This document shows positions 33,895 to 40,917 of a DNA stretch of 64,000 nt, piece by piece. The notes beneath the pieces were generated by a model. It did no database searches, was not told where the DNA came from, and worked only from the letters and a program-made list of their open reading frames with translations. The stretch's first letter is position 1, and each line of letters begins with the position of its first letter. Made by a program: the position numbers and the translations under genes. The stretch lies in the IMG/VR virus record IMGVR_UViG_3300020186_000013, positions 1 through 64,000 of that record. The stretch is one strand, 5' to 3'. The DNA comes from a virus.

Positions 33895-34896
33895 TCATTC
33901 CCTCTTGTTGAGTAACGTATCCAACAGCCAACACCCCCGGTGGTGGTAGCCGCCGTGCCGGGCGTGCTCGACGAAGACCGGCTCGGCGTCGGCCTCTTCG
34001 AGCATGTCGGCCAAGATGGGCATCACCTGGAAGTCGCGGTTGTCGTAGATGTGCTGGGCCATCTGCGGAATCGCACCGCCGTGCCACAATAGCAGGTCGG
34101 GCTTGACCGGTGGGTACATCCGGTAAGGGTTACCCAACGTATCACGGATGACATGGCAAAGTTTGTCAGTGACGCCGTTGTCGTAGGGCGTGCCGTCGCC
34201 ACGATTGAGCACGTTGATCGCCATGGACGCGAGCTTCTTCGAGATGCCCGTCGCCATCACGTGCCGCAGAGTCTGTGACGCTGCGTACTTGGGGTTGTAG
34301 AGGCAAGCAGACCACGCCGCCCGCTCGCAGTACATCCGCCGCCACAGCTTCATGTCCTCCTTGGCCATGTCCCGCTCGAACGACGAGACGCCGCCCGAAA
34401 TCGGTTCGCGACTGATGTAGTAGTCGTCCGAAGAGATCGGACTCGGAACCGGACTGGGCGTATTGCCGATGTTGTAGGCGACGCTGAACGCCCCCAGCAC
34501 ACGCCTGTCGCGACGCATCACCGACTGCCGATGGTTCTCCAACAGAGGCTCCACAAACTCGTAGGGATACTCATCCTCGGCGACGATCTCGGCGACCTGC
34601 ACCAACCTGCGGTGGACTGTGTCGAGCCGCGTCCACGTCAGGCGGCAAAAGGCGACGGCCATCAGACGGTACAGCCGGTCAGGCAGGTTGTCGACGCAGG
34701 CGAGGAGGTTGCACGGGTTGTACACCTCCAACCAAGCCCGCTCGTCGTGTTCGAGGACACGGTCAGTGACCTCGGAGATGCTCCTCGCGGAAGTATAGAT
34801 GTTGTCCACCCGCCGACTATACCGGTTGTAGACCAGAGGCAACTTGAAAGTCAGCAAGTCCTCGTCGTACCGCTCACTCATCATTAGCGTCGACAT
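33895..34896 (-). CDS. Planctomycete-type paralog B
   Basis: A 333-aa paralog of the 32925-33893 protein, sharing VIRDTLGNPYRMYPP, LLLWHGGAIPQMAQHIYD, MPILADMLEEADAE and HRGCWLLDTLLNKRE at the C-terminus; the N-terminal regions have diverged more. The ATG at 34896 has GAGGAG 7 nt upstream and overlaps the preceding stop by ~22 nt. The tandem arrangement indicates duplication on the phage or capture of a host pair. Confidence 0.72.
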   Translation of the reverse strand: MSTLMMSERYDEDLLTFKLPLVYNRYSRRVDNIYTSARSISEVTDRVLEHDERAWLEVYNPCNLLACVDNLPDRLYRLMAVAFCRLTWTRLDTVHRRLVQVAEIVAEDEYPYEFVEPLLENHRQSVMRRDRRVLGAFSVAYNIGNTPSPVPSPISSDDYYISREPISGGVSSFERDMAKEDMKLWRRMYCERAAWSACLYNPKYAASQTLRHVMATGISKKLASMAINVLNRGDGTPYDNGVTDKLCHVIRDTLGNPYRMYPPVKPDLLLWHGGAIPQMAQHIYDNRDFQVMPILADMLEEADAEPVFVEHARHGGYHHRGCWLLDTLLNKRE

Positions 34897-35083
34897 AAAA
34901 GTTCTCCTCGGACTCGGGGCACTCCTCCCGGAGTGTCGCCAGTCCTCGCTTGATTGACTTGTCTCCCACCCCGAACACTTCGACTTCATGGTCGCACCGT
35001 CCGCACTGGACGCAGACCGCGTCTTGCTCGACGCCACGATCGTTCTCCTTCTTGATCTCGGTCACTTCGCACTCGACCTTCAT
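34874..35083 (-). CDS. Small Cys/acidic protein
   Basis: A 69-aa protein with a single CVQCGRCDHEVEVFG zinc-like cluster and an acidic end (EECPESEENFYVDANDE). The ATG at 35083 has a textbook AAGGAG 6 nt upstream. Confidence 0.65.
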   Translation of the reverse strand: MKVECEVTEIKKENDRGVEQDAVCVQCGRCDHEVEVFGVGDKSIKRGLATLREECPESEENFYVDANDE

Positions 35084-35093
35084 GGCTCTCTCC

Positions 35094-35375
35094 TTAGCAC
35101 CAGCCGGGCAGGTGGGCGTTGCACACCTGGTACACCCTCTGGTACGAAACACCGACCTTCCGGGCGATCTCGCGGAGGCTCATCTCCGGGTTATCAGCCT
35201 TGAGCTTCACGATCAACGGCACACGGCTCAACATGCCGTTGTACTTCACCCAACCAGGTAACTTCGAGTTGAGGACCTTGTACACCCGATGCGGGTGCAC
35301 CCCAACCTTGGCGGCGATGACCTTCACCGCCATCTTTGGGTTTTTCTTCTTCAGACTAACGATCTTGTCATCCAT
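35094..35375 (-). CDS. Tandem helix-turn-helix DNA-binding protein
   Basis: A 93-aa protein made of two similar HTH units: KNPKMAVKVIAAKVGVHPHR, then VYKVLNSKLPGW, and DNPEMSLREIARKVGVSYQR, then VYQVCNAHLPGW. Each ends in LPGW, so it is an internal duplication. Expected to bind DNA with two recognition helices, possibly spanning a dyad. The start overlaps the stop of the following replication-like gene (TGATG). A candidate for the repeats at 36274-36348, 0.9 kb upstream. Confidence 0.75.
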   Translation of the reverse strand: MDDKIVSLKKKNPKMAVKVIAAKVGVHPHRVYKVLNSKLPGWVKYNGMLSRVPLIVKLKADNPEMSLREIARKVGVSYQRVYQVCNAHLPGWC

Positions 35376-36247
35376 CAGGCACTCCTCAGTTTGCCGTACG
35401 TCGACATCATCCGCACGCCGTGCACGGCATTCAAATAGTCGATCACCTGAGACGGCTCCGCTCGCCGAATCCAGCCGCCGGGGTACGGGGCCACCCGCAC
35501 CAGAGCGTACAGCAGCTGGGTACGACTCAGTTCCGTCGATCGGCCCCGGAGGTACTTGGTTTTAACGGTCTCCAGCGGGCTCTCGGCGTCCTCGTGGACC
35601 ACGAACAGCCCGCCACGGTAGCGGAGGGGCTGCTCCTTCGAGAAGTCGATCGACTGAATGACCACGCCACCTAGAAACTGGCTTTTAGGGATGTCAACTA
35701 ACTCGCCCTGCCGCTGGCTGACAACGCTGGCGGTCGCGAGACGCAGCTTGTCCCGAAACACCTCGCCGACCGTCATCGCCTCGTGGTAGGGCTTGGCCGT
35801 CACGAAGTCCTGCCGCATCGTCGAGATCAACTTGACCGGCGGCAGGTCGGGCTTCAGCCCCTTGTCAGAGAAGAACGCCTTCTCCATCCGCTTGAATGGT
35901 TCCAAGACGTTGTTCCGGACCCAACAGAACGGGCAGATGTGGTCGAATCGGCACGACTGCCCAGACGCCTTCTTGGTCCGCACTCCCACGGGCGGGCAGT
36001 TCCGGACGAACTGGAACTTCTTGTCGTCGGCCAGCTTGTCCCAGCCCTCATTCCGGAGGTTGGTCAGGAGCATGCGGTACAGTCCCGACGTCCTGACCGC
36101 GAGTCGATCACTGGCGGCGGTCCGCTCCTTGACGTCCATCCCGTCGTAGAGGCGGCGGATCAGACACAGGCGACACGCCGTCTGGCGGTACGACTTGGGC
36201 GTGAAGTTCAACTCCCACTTGATGTCGGTCGGGGATGCGGTGGACAC
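35375..36247 (-). CDS. Possible DNA-binding/Rep-like protein with Cys motif
   Basis: A 290-aa protein with a GTG start at 36247 (GGAG 6 nt upstream). The central CRFDHICPFCWVRN stretch resembles Cys-rich segments found in some plasmid replication initiators, but no HUH or other catalytic motif is clear, so the call is weak. Basic throughout (pI high). Preceded by an elaborate repeat/hairpin region that likely controls it, and followed by the tandem-HTH gene in the same operon. A 16-bp match to the gene-junction palindrome (35672-35687) lies inside the coding sequence. Confidence 0.5.
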   Translation of the reverse strand: MSTASPTDIKWELNFTPKSYRQTACRLCLIRRLYDGMDVKERTAASDRLAVRTSGLYRMLLTNLRNEGWDKLADDKKFQFVRNCPPVGVRTKKASGQSCRFDHICPFCWVRNNVLEPFKRMEKAFFSDKGLKPDLPPVKLISTMRQDFVTAKPYHEAMTVGEVFRDKLRLATASVVSQRQGELVDIPKSQFLGGVVIQSIDFSKEQPLRYRGGLFVVHEDAESPLETVKTKYLRGRSTELSRTQLLYALVRVAPYPGGWIRRAEPSQVIDYLNAVHGVRMMSTYGKLRSA

Positions 36248-36273
36248 AAGCAACTCCAACTTTAGGTAGTTAT

Positions 36274-36348
36274 AACGAACCAAAGTTTTTTTCCGGTGCC
36301 GAGTACCCCCCAAAACAGGGGGGCATACGAACTAAAGTTTGGTTCGTT
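36274..36348 (-). promoter_or_regulatory. Operator-like inverted repeats flanking a C6/G6 hairpin
   Basis: Three ACGAACYAAA half-sites (36275, 36327 and inverted at 36337) form a 14/15-match outer inverted repeat (AACGAACCAAAGTTT / AAAGTTTGGTTCGTT) and an inner 10-bp dyad. Between them lies CCCCCC-AAAACA-GGGGGG (36306-36323). The region is ~30-100 nt upstream of the 36247 GTG start. It looks like an autoregulated promoter/operator; no clear -10/-35 could be assigned. Confidence 0.6.
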
Positions 36349-36360
36349 AGTAGAATACTA

Positions 36361-36564
36361 CTAAGCTCCCATGGCTCCTGCTCTTCGTTTGGAGCCCAGG
36401 AGGACTTGCAGAAGATAACGACCCTTCGACATGTCGACACCAACAGGGTTGTACGCTTCCTTACTACCATGCTGATGTCGACAGTAACCGCTCCGCACGT
36501 CGACAAAACGGTGGTGGCCCGCGACACAAGACCGGTCTGTACCCACGCACGTTAGACACTGCAC
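36361..36564 (-). CDS. Small Cys/His protein (tentative)
   Basis: A 67-aa frame (QCLTCVGT; GYCRHQHGSKEAYNPVGVDM; SKGRYLLQVLLGSKRRAGAM) that reads like a real protein with one zinc site. The GTG start is directly next to GGAGG, which is a poor spacing, so the exact start is unsure. The TAG stop is inside an inverted repeat TTAGTAG-AATA-CTACTAA (36347-36364). Confidence 0.45.
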   Translation of the reverse strand: MQCLTCVGTDRSCVAGHHRFVDVRSGYCRHQHGSKEAYNPVGVDMSKGRYLLQVLLGSKRRAGAMGA

Positions 36565-36570
36565 CCTCCG

Positions 36571-37317
36571 CTACGCCCACCCACCGACCTGCTCGTCGAG
36601 CGTGTTGAGCATGCCCACCAGGGGATAGATGCCGGGGAACTCGGGGTGCTCGCTGGTCCAATGGAACGAGTAGTTGATACCCGCCGTGGCGTCTTCCAGT
36701 TCCGTGTAGCTGCAACTCTTGTAACGACCCTCCGAGATTGGTACGGGCTCGTTCAAGACCTCGACGATCCGCTTCACGAGGGCCTCGACGTCGCCGTCCG
36801 CCTCGCTACAGCGAACCTCGCACACCCAGTTATCTACGCTGTTCGCGATCTGACGGGGAGCGAAGCTGGGGGATGTCCACGGCTTACTTGCAGTCGCAGT
36901 CCTTCTTGGCAATTCGCCAGAGACCGTCGTTCTTGACCCGACAGGCGTGACACCAGTACCGGACCTTCTGATCGAAGACTCGACCTTTTTCTTTGGCGTG
37001 GATGCCAAAGAGTCGCCGGACTTGGATGGGGCGGACGAAATAGTCAACGTGTCCGCAGGCGTCGCACTTGGGGACGGTTCGTTCTCTGGCCACTTCTCCT
37101 CCTCTCGGTCGCCCTTCTTGATCTCCTTGCGGCGATCCTTGGCGACCTTGCAGTTGTTGTCGATCAGCTCGTGGAGGTTGTTAGCCTCGGTGGGGCTGAG
37201 TTTGAACACTACGGTCTTCACCCCTGTGGCGTCCTCCTTGTGGGCGATGAGGGTGATGAACGTCCCCTCGTTGTTGGTGGACGCCGTGAAGGTAAACCCG
37301 TTAATCGACGTGGCCAT
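36571..37317 (-). CDS. Two-part protein with a low-complexity linker, containing a nested ORF
   Basis: A 248-aa frame. The ATG at 37317 begins MATSINGFTFTASTNNEGTF; residues 1-75 look globular. Residues ~75-145 are Ser/Thr/Pro-rich and coincide with a separate ORF in another frame (36884-37093) that has better codon bias. The last ~95 residues (CEVRCSEADGDVEALVKRIV; SYTELEDATAGINYSFHW) again look genuine. Either one fusion protein reading through the nested gene, or two genes joined by chance in one frame. Confidence 0.45.
   Translation of the reverse strand: MATSINGFTFTASTNNEGTFITLIAHKEDATGVKTVVFKLSPTEANNLHELIDNNCKVAKDRRKEIKKGDREEEKWPENEPSPSATPADTLTISSAPSKSGDSLASTPKKKVESSIRRSGTGVTPVGSRTTVSGELPRRTATASKPWTSPSFAPRQIANSVDNWVCEVRCSEADGDVEALVKRIVEVLNEPVPISEGRYKSCSYTELEDATAGINYSFHWTSEHPEFPGIYPLVGMLNTLDEQVGGWA
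36884..37093 (-). CDS. Small zinc protein nested in another gene's frame
   Basis: A 69-aa protein starting with GTG at 37093 after AGGAGGAG (2 nt gap). Motifs KCDACGHVDYF, YWCHACRVKND and KKDCDCK indicate two zinc-binding pairs. Third codon positions are strongly G/C in this frame, supporting real coding in preference to the overlapping frame. Confidence 0.6.
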   Translation of the reverse strand: MARERTVPKCDACGHVDYFVRPIQVRRLFGIHAKEKGRVFDQKVRYWCHACRVKNDGLWRIAKKDCDCK

Positions 37318-37327
37318 GTAGTCCTCG

Positions 37328-37705
37328 TTAGACGGTTGCTGTGGTCTCGGGGTGCGGTTTCGGCATGTGGCCCGAGTGCCGCTTGCACACGACGTAGTAC
37401 GCCCCCGGCCGCTCGATGCTGTCCGCGATGAGTACCGCCGGGTTGCCGCAGTAGATGGGTCCCGATTGGGGGTAATCGTCACCGATCTGCCGGGCACAAC
37501 GCATGCCGGGCGGTGCTGCCCGGACGTTGGTCATGTCCTCCTTACCCCCGCAGTAGAAGGTCGCCTTGGGGATGTAGTCGCCGTGGAGGAAGTCGTAGAG
37601 GAGTTTGTTGACCCGTGCGAGGGTCTCGGCTTTATTGTCTTTCAAGAGGCCCTGGTTGAATAACAGGGCGGCTGCACCGAGGCACTGTTCTTTGCTGGCA
37701 CCCAA
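37328..37705 (-). CDS. Unknown 125-aa protein, TTG start
   Basis: Starts with TTG at 37705 (GGAGG 6 nt upstream). Sequence AAALLFNQGLLKDNKAETLA then a beta/Cys-rich part (ATFYCGGKEDMT; CARQIGDDYP; YCGNPAVLIADS; VVCKRHSGH), perhaps a zinc-stabilised domain. No family recognised. Confidence 0.6.
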   Translation of the reverse strand: MGASKEQCLGAAALLFNQGLLKDNKAETLARVNKLLYDFLHGDYIPKATFYCGGKEDMTNVRAAPPGMRCARQIGDDYPQSGPIYCGNPAVLIADSIERPGAYYVVCKRHSGHMPKPHPETTATV

Positions 37706-37717
37706 TGGGCACCTCCG

Positions 37718-37945
37718 TTAGTCGTGTCGGTCTTCAAACGCTCTCGCACCGTTCTCGTCGCTGGGGCTCGGGTCGAACCTATCGGGCTGATTCCAGGAGT
37801 CATCGACGTACCGCATGGGCTTCTTATTCGGAACGTGCACGGGGATTCGGCACTGCGGGCACGTCTCGAACGCACTGTCCGCAGAGAACAGGCGGTCGCA
37901 CTTACCGCTGTTGCACTTCTTCATTCCAGGCGGAAGCGGGTCCAT
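37718..37945 (-). CDS. Small zinc-ribbon protein
   Basis: A 75-aa protein with KKCNSGKCDRLFS and TCPQCRIPVHVPN, a likely single zinc ribbon, then an acidic disordered C-terminus. It lies between the alpha-CTD-like gene and the TTG-start gene. Confidence 0.6.
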   Translation of the reverse strand: MDPLPPGMKKCNSGKCDRLFSADSAFETCPQCRIPVHVPNKKPMRYVDDSWNQPDRFDPSPSDENGARAFEDRHD

Positions 37946-37948
37946 GGT

Positions 37949-38290
37949 TCACTTCCTCCGTTTCTTGGGTTCCGTGACCCACCCGACGGGCGGGCTCAGA
38001 CCGAGTTCTCGCAAGGCCGCATTGATCTCGACGAGGGTCTTCTCGCCGAAGTTGGTCATCCCCATGAGGGCCTCGACGGACTGCTCGACGAGGTTGCCCA
38101 CGAGGATGACCCCGTGGTTCTCCAGCGTGTTGACAATCCGCACAGGGATGTTGAGTTCTGCGATGGGCGTCCGCAAGAGTTGGTTGACCCTGTAGACGTC
38201 CCGCTGCTGTTGCGTCCATCCCGCCATGACCTCGTCAGATGGTCCCTTCTCGCGACCTGGGGTGCGGCGGCGTCTGTTCGGCGGGGGCAT
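37949..38290 (-). CDS. RNA polymerase alpha-subunit C-terminal domain-like protein
   Basis: A 113-aa protein. Residues ~40-105 (LLRTPIAELNIPVRIVNTLE, NHGVILVGNLVEQSVEALMG, MTNFGEKTLVEINAALRELG, LSPPVGW) match the alpha-CTD of bacterial RNA polymerase, including the LxxPVxxLxxSxRxxNxL entry helix and the NFGxKSLxEI helix-hairpin-helix region that contacts UP-element DNA and activators. The N-terminus is a short basic extension rather than an alpha-NTD. Such a free CTD could compete with or bridge host RNA polymerase to phage promoters. The family match is strong; the role is inferred. Confidence 0.8.
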   Translation of the reverse strand: MPPPNRRRRTPGREKGPSDEVMAGWTQQQRDVYRVNQLLRTPIAELNIPVRIVNTLENHGVILVGNLVEQSVEALMGMTNFGEKTLVEINAALRELGLSPPVGWVTEPKKRRK

Positions 38291-38796
38291 TACTTGTCCT
38301 CGGCCTGTTCGTCGCCCTCGCCCACCTTGTAGAGGGGTGGAATGTCGGGGTGCGGGGTCGTGTGGATGACGATAGCGAACGGCCGACCGTTCTTCCTGAA
38401 GCCGGAGATGCGGACATGCGGTATCCTGACATCGTCCTCCTCCCGATAGGATGACAGGTCCACCGAAACATAGATGTCGTAGTAGTTCTTCGATTGGAGC
38501 CAGCTCACGAAGCCGCTCAGGCAGAACTCGAACCCCTTGTAGATCAACTCCCCGTCGCGGTGCCCGCCGACCCGCTCACCAGCGGCCTCGCAGAACTGGA
38601 TGGCCCACGCACTCATCGGGTCGGCCGGGTCGGTGTCCTTCCGCAACGCGGCCGAGTACGCGAGCACCGTGTTCTCGGGCACGGTCACGAACTTGAGGAA
38701 CGTCTTGGCGAGCCGTGTTAGCCACTTCCGTGTCTTCGCGTCGCAGTTGGATGGGAACGGGTTGCCGTTGCCGTCGTTGAACTCTGTCTCGTCCAC
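38290..38796 (-). CDS. Unknown 168-aa protein
   Basis: GTG start at 38796; stop overlaps the alpha-CTD-like start. A helical N-terminal half (KTRKWLTRLAKTFLKFVTV; LAYSAALRKDTDPADPMSAW) and a beta-rich C-terminal half (DIYVSVDLSSYREEDDVRIP; AIVIHTTPHPDIPPLYK). No family recognised. Confidence 0.6.
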   Translation of the reverse strand: MDETEFNDGNGNPFPSNCDAKTRKWLTRLAKTFLKFVTVPENTVLAYSAALRKDTDPADPMSAWAIQFCEAAGERVGGHRDGELIYKGFEFCLSGFVSWLQSKNYYDIYVSVDLSSYREEDDVRIPHVRISGFRKNGRPFAIVIHTTPHPDIPPLYKVGEGDEQAEDK

Positions 38797-38798
38797 GG

Positions 38799-39128
38799 TT
38801 AGTTCCTACTGTGGTCTCGGAGTTCCGAGATGGTGGAGACCTGTGCCGCTCTGAGTTCGCCTTGGCTGTAGCCCAGCCAGCGATGGGCCTTACCAATGTC
38901 CTGCCCCGGACCCTCCGGGATGAAGGCGTCCAGGCAGCGGCGGCACATCCACGCGAGGTGTGCCGCCAAGCTCCCGACGTCGATGTAGTTGTACCCGTAC
39001 TCGGTCTCGTCCAACTGCTTGGCGGTAACCGGGAACTCTTTGATGAACCGCCCGCAGAACGGTTGGTCGAGCGACGTGAGTGCGTCGTAATAGAACCGCA
39101 ATGTCGACTTCAACTTCTCGTTCGTCAT
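38799..39128 (-). CDS. Unknown 109-aa protein
   Basis: The ATG at 39128 overlaps the dCTP deaminase stop (ATGA). Sequence STLRFYYDALTSLDQPFCGR and AHLAWMCRRCLDAFIPEGPG suggest a helical fold with a Cys pair. A recognised pattern is lacking. Coupled to dcd by overlap. Confidence 0.6.
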   Translation of the reverse strand: MTNEKLKSTLRFYYDALTSLDQPFCGRFIKEFPVTAKQLDETEYGYNYIDVGSLAAHLAWMCRRCLDAFIPEGPGQDIGKAHRWLGYSQGELRAAQVSTISELRDHSRN

Positions 39129-39775
39129 GCCGCGTCCTTTTTTATGAACTCCTTCCAGAAGCCGGAAGGTTTGGGGCCACGCTGCCCGCTGTACTTGCCA
39201 ACGTACGGGCGGCGGGCACCTTCGAGTGTGGAGTAAGCAATCTGACACACAGGGACGTTAGCGTACACCCGCAGCGGGTGCACAACGGTGATCTCCAGCG
39301 TCCACGTCCCGCAGAACCCGTCGTCGCCGAAGCCCGCCGTGATGTGGATGCACATACCCAGGCGACCCACCGACGAGCGGCCCTCGATACACGGCACGAA
39401 GCCGTGCGTCTCGGTGTACTCGTTGGTCGCCGCCAGGTAGAGCGTGCCGGGGAACAGCATGGCCCCGTGCTCGGGGATGATGAGCTGCTGGGTCGGGTTG
39501 TCCTTCTTCATGTCGAGAGCCACGCTCTCCCAGTACCACACGCCCTCTGCTCGGCTGTCGAACGCGGGCGGCGTCGACGCACTCTGCGTCCAGTCGTTCT
39601 GGAAGAGCAGCAGTTGATCGTCGCGGGTGACCAACGGGGCCTTGTACGCCAGCAGCTGCGGCGACATGGTGAGGTTATAGCTGTTCGGGTTCAGCCTCGC
39701 CTCATCGAACGGGTCGATGACGATGTTGCCCTTCTCTATCTGCCTGACGATCTCCGGCCCGCTGAGCAGTCCCAT
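39125..39775 (-). CDS. dcd: dCTP deaminase / dUTPase-family protein
   Basis: A 216-aa trimeric dUTPase-fold enzyme. DPFDEARLNPNSYNLTM, LIIPEHGAMLFPG, IEGRSSVGRLGMCIHITAGF and GTWTLEITVVHPLRVYANVP follow dCTP deaminases, including the catalytic Glu in TLE. The C-terminus RPYVGKYSGQRGP resembles the closing arm of bacterial Dcd. It would make dUMP (directly, or through dUTP) for ThyX. ATG at 39775 has GGAGG 6 nt upstream. Confidence 0.9.
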   Translation of the reverse strand: MGLLSGPEIVRQIEKGNIVIDPFDEARLNPNSYNLTMSPQLLAYKAPLVTRDDQLLLFQNDWTQSASTPPAFDSRAEGVWYWESVALDMKKDNPTQQLIIPEHGAMLFPGTLYLAATNEYTETHGFVPCIEGRSSVGRLGMCIHITAGFGDDGFCGTWTLEITVVHPLRVYANVPVCQIAYSTLEGARRPYVGKYSGQRGPKPSGFWKEFIKKDAA

Positions 39776-39965
39776 AGGTATCCTCCAAGACGTTCATCAG
39801 CCCGGTGGGGAAGACTTCCAAGACCTCCCCCGAGCTGAGTTTGGGAGGGTCCCTGTCGATCCAGTAGACGCCATTGTAGATAAACACGAACCGAGGTTTA
39901 CCGTCGGTTCGTGCGTTGGCCAGAGCCTGGTTCAGGGCCTTCTTTTTGTCGTTGCCTGCGTTCAT
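39702..39965 (-). CDS. Unknown 87-aa protein, tail overlapping dcd
   Basis: Starts at 39965 in an ATGA overlap. Residues 1-60 (KKALNQALANARTDGKPRFV; YNGVYWIDRDPPKLSSG) look genuine. The final ~24 residues, in the dcd overlap, are Arg/Gln-rich and may be the result of a frame difference. No function recognised. Confidence 0.55.
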   Translation of the reverse strand: MNAGNDKKKALNQALANARTDGKPRFVFIYNGVYWIDRDPPKLSSGEVLEVFPTGLMNVLEDTYGTAQRAGDRQADREGQHRHRPVR

Positions 39966-40465
39966 CGGTCACGCTTCCGTTCGGATGGGGCTTTGTGGTA
40001 GTCGGCGACACGCCCAACATACTTGCAGGTGTGCGTCTTCAAGTCGACGCCACAGTACGGGCAGAGGCCCTTCCGCAGGTCCTCGTTGCGACGGTCGATC
40101 TCGGTCTTCATGGCGACGGTCGAGACGTCGTCGAGATCTTTATGGTAGCCCACGGTGGTCTCCTTGAATTCTTCCTCGACGTCGAGGATCTCGATCTTTT
40201 CGGGCACGATGAACTCGGCCTCGGCCCTTGCGGGGGCGATCACGGCGTTCTCGGCCAAAGGCGAGCGAGTTGGTTCGATCTGAGACGAGGAGATCTCCTT
40301 GGTCTCCCAGTCGAGGTACAGCTCCATCTCGCCTTCCTGAAGCTCCTTGTTGACGTACTCTATAGCCGCCGGGCCGTTGGCTGCCTGGATGTCCACTTCA
40401 GCGGTGTCGAGGTAGCTGTTGGTTCGCTTCTCCTCCCTCGACACGTGTACGCGGTACACGGGCAT
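39962..40465 (-). CDS. Unknown protein with C-terminal zinc motif
   Basis: A 167-aa frame whose ATG at 40465 has GGAG 5 nt upstream, so it is read as a separate gene even though its frame continues open into the upstream gene. N-terminal MPVYRVHVSREEKR, then acidic/beta segments and a C-terminal GLCPYCGVDLKTHTCKYVG zinc site. Function unknown. Confidence 0.6.
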   Translation of the reverse strand: MPVYRVHVSREEKRTNSYLDTAEVDIQAANGPAAIEYVNKELQEGEMELYLDWETKEISSSQIEPTRSPLAENAVIAPARAEAEFIVPEKIEILDVEEEFKETTVGYHKDLDDVSTVAMKTEIDRRNEDLRKGLCPYCGVDLKTHTCKYVGRVADYHKAPSERKRDR

Positions 40466-40467
40466 AG

Positions 40468-40717
40468 CTACTCCATGATGGTGACGTTCTTCATCTGGTA
40501 CACGGCGATCCACTCCAGGCAGCAGGCACTGCATAGACTCCCTGTTTCGCAGGGACTGCAAGATCATGTCGGCGATCTCTTCCACCGTCACCTCGGCGGC
40601 GATGGTATCGTAGTCCTCGTCCTCGGTGCCGAGGACGTGCCACAGGTCCTTCATCCGGACCTTCTTGTACGGGCCGTGCATCCGGAACGGCTCGCTCAGC
40701 TTGTGCGGCTTGCTCAT
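40468..40717 (-). CDS. Unknown protein, apparently frameshifted near its 3' end
   Basis: From ATG 40717 (MSKPHKLSEPFRMHGPYKKV ... IADMILQSLRNRES) the reading frame appears to change by +1 near 40530. In that frame the codons are strongly G/C-ending and give CSACCLEWIAVYQMKNVTIM, then a TAG at 40468-40470 immediately before the SD of the next gene. Without the shift the frame runs on as PGVDRRVPDEERHHH and merges with the 39962-40465 gene. Programmed frameshift, true mutation or sequencing indel cannot be told apart here. Confidence 0.5.
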
Positions 40718-40917
40718 TAGAGTGCCTCGTAGGGGTAGTCCTTATCGTCGTTCTTCGTGACCTCGTCCTCGTTGTCTTTGTCGAGATCGTCCCAGTCCCG
40801 CACCTCGACCTCGACGTTCGGCTTGTTCGACAGGACCGTTTGGACGACGCCGCCCTCGACGACGACCAGGATTTTGATCGGCTTCGGTGCCGGTGTCGGT
40901 GCTACTTCGTCAGCCAT
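40717..40917 (-). CDS. Unknown 66-aa acidic protein
   Basis: ATG at 40917, overlapping the upstream stop by 16 nt. The core IKILVVVEGGVVQTVLSNKP, then EVEVRDWDDLDKDNEDEV, is a pattern I have seen in small proteins of phages and plasmids. Function unknown. Confidence 0.6.
   Translation of the reverse strand: MADEVAPTPAPKPIKILVVVEGGVVQTVLSNKPNVEVEVRDWDDLDKDNEDEVTKNDDKDYPYEAL

Noticed and set aside
35672-35687. Palindrome match within a coding sequence
   Set aside because: It resembles the gene-junction dyad (TAGAAACTGGCTTTTA) but lies in a reading frame and not at a gene end, so it may be chance; kept out of the copy list.
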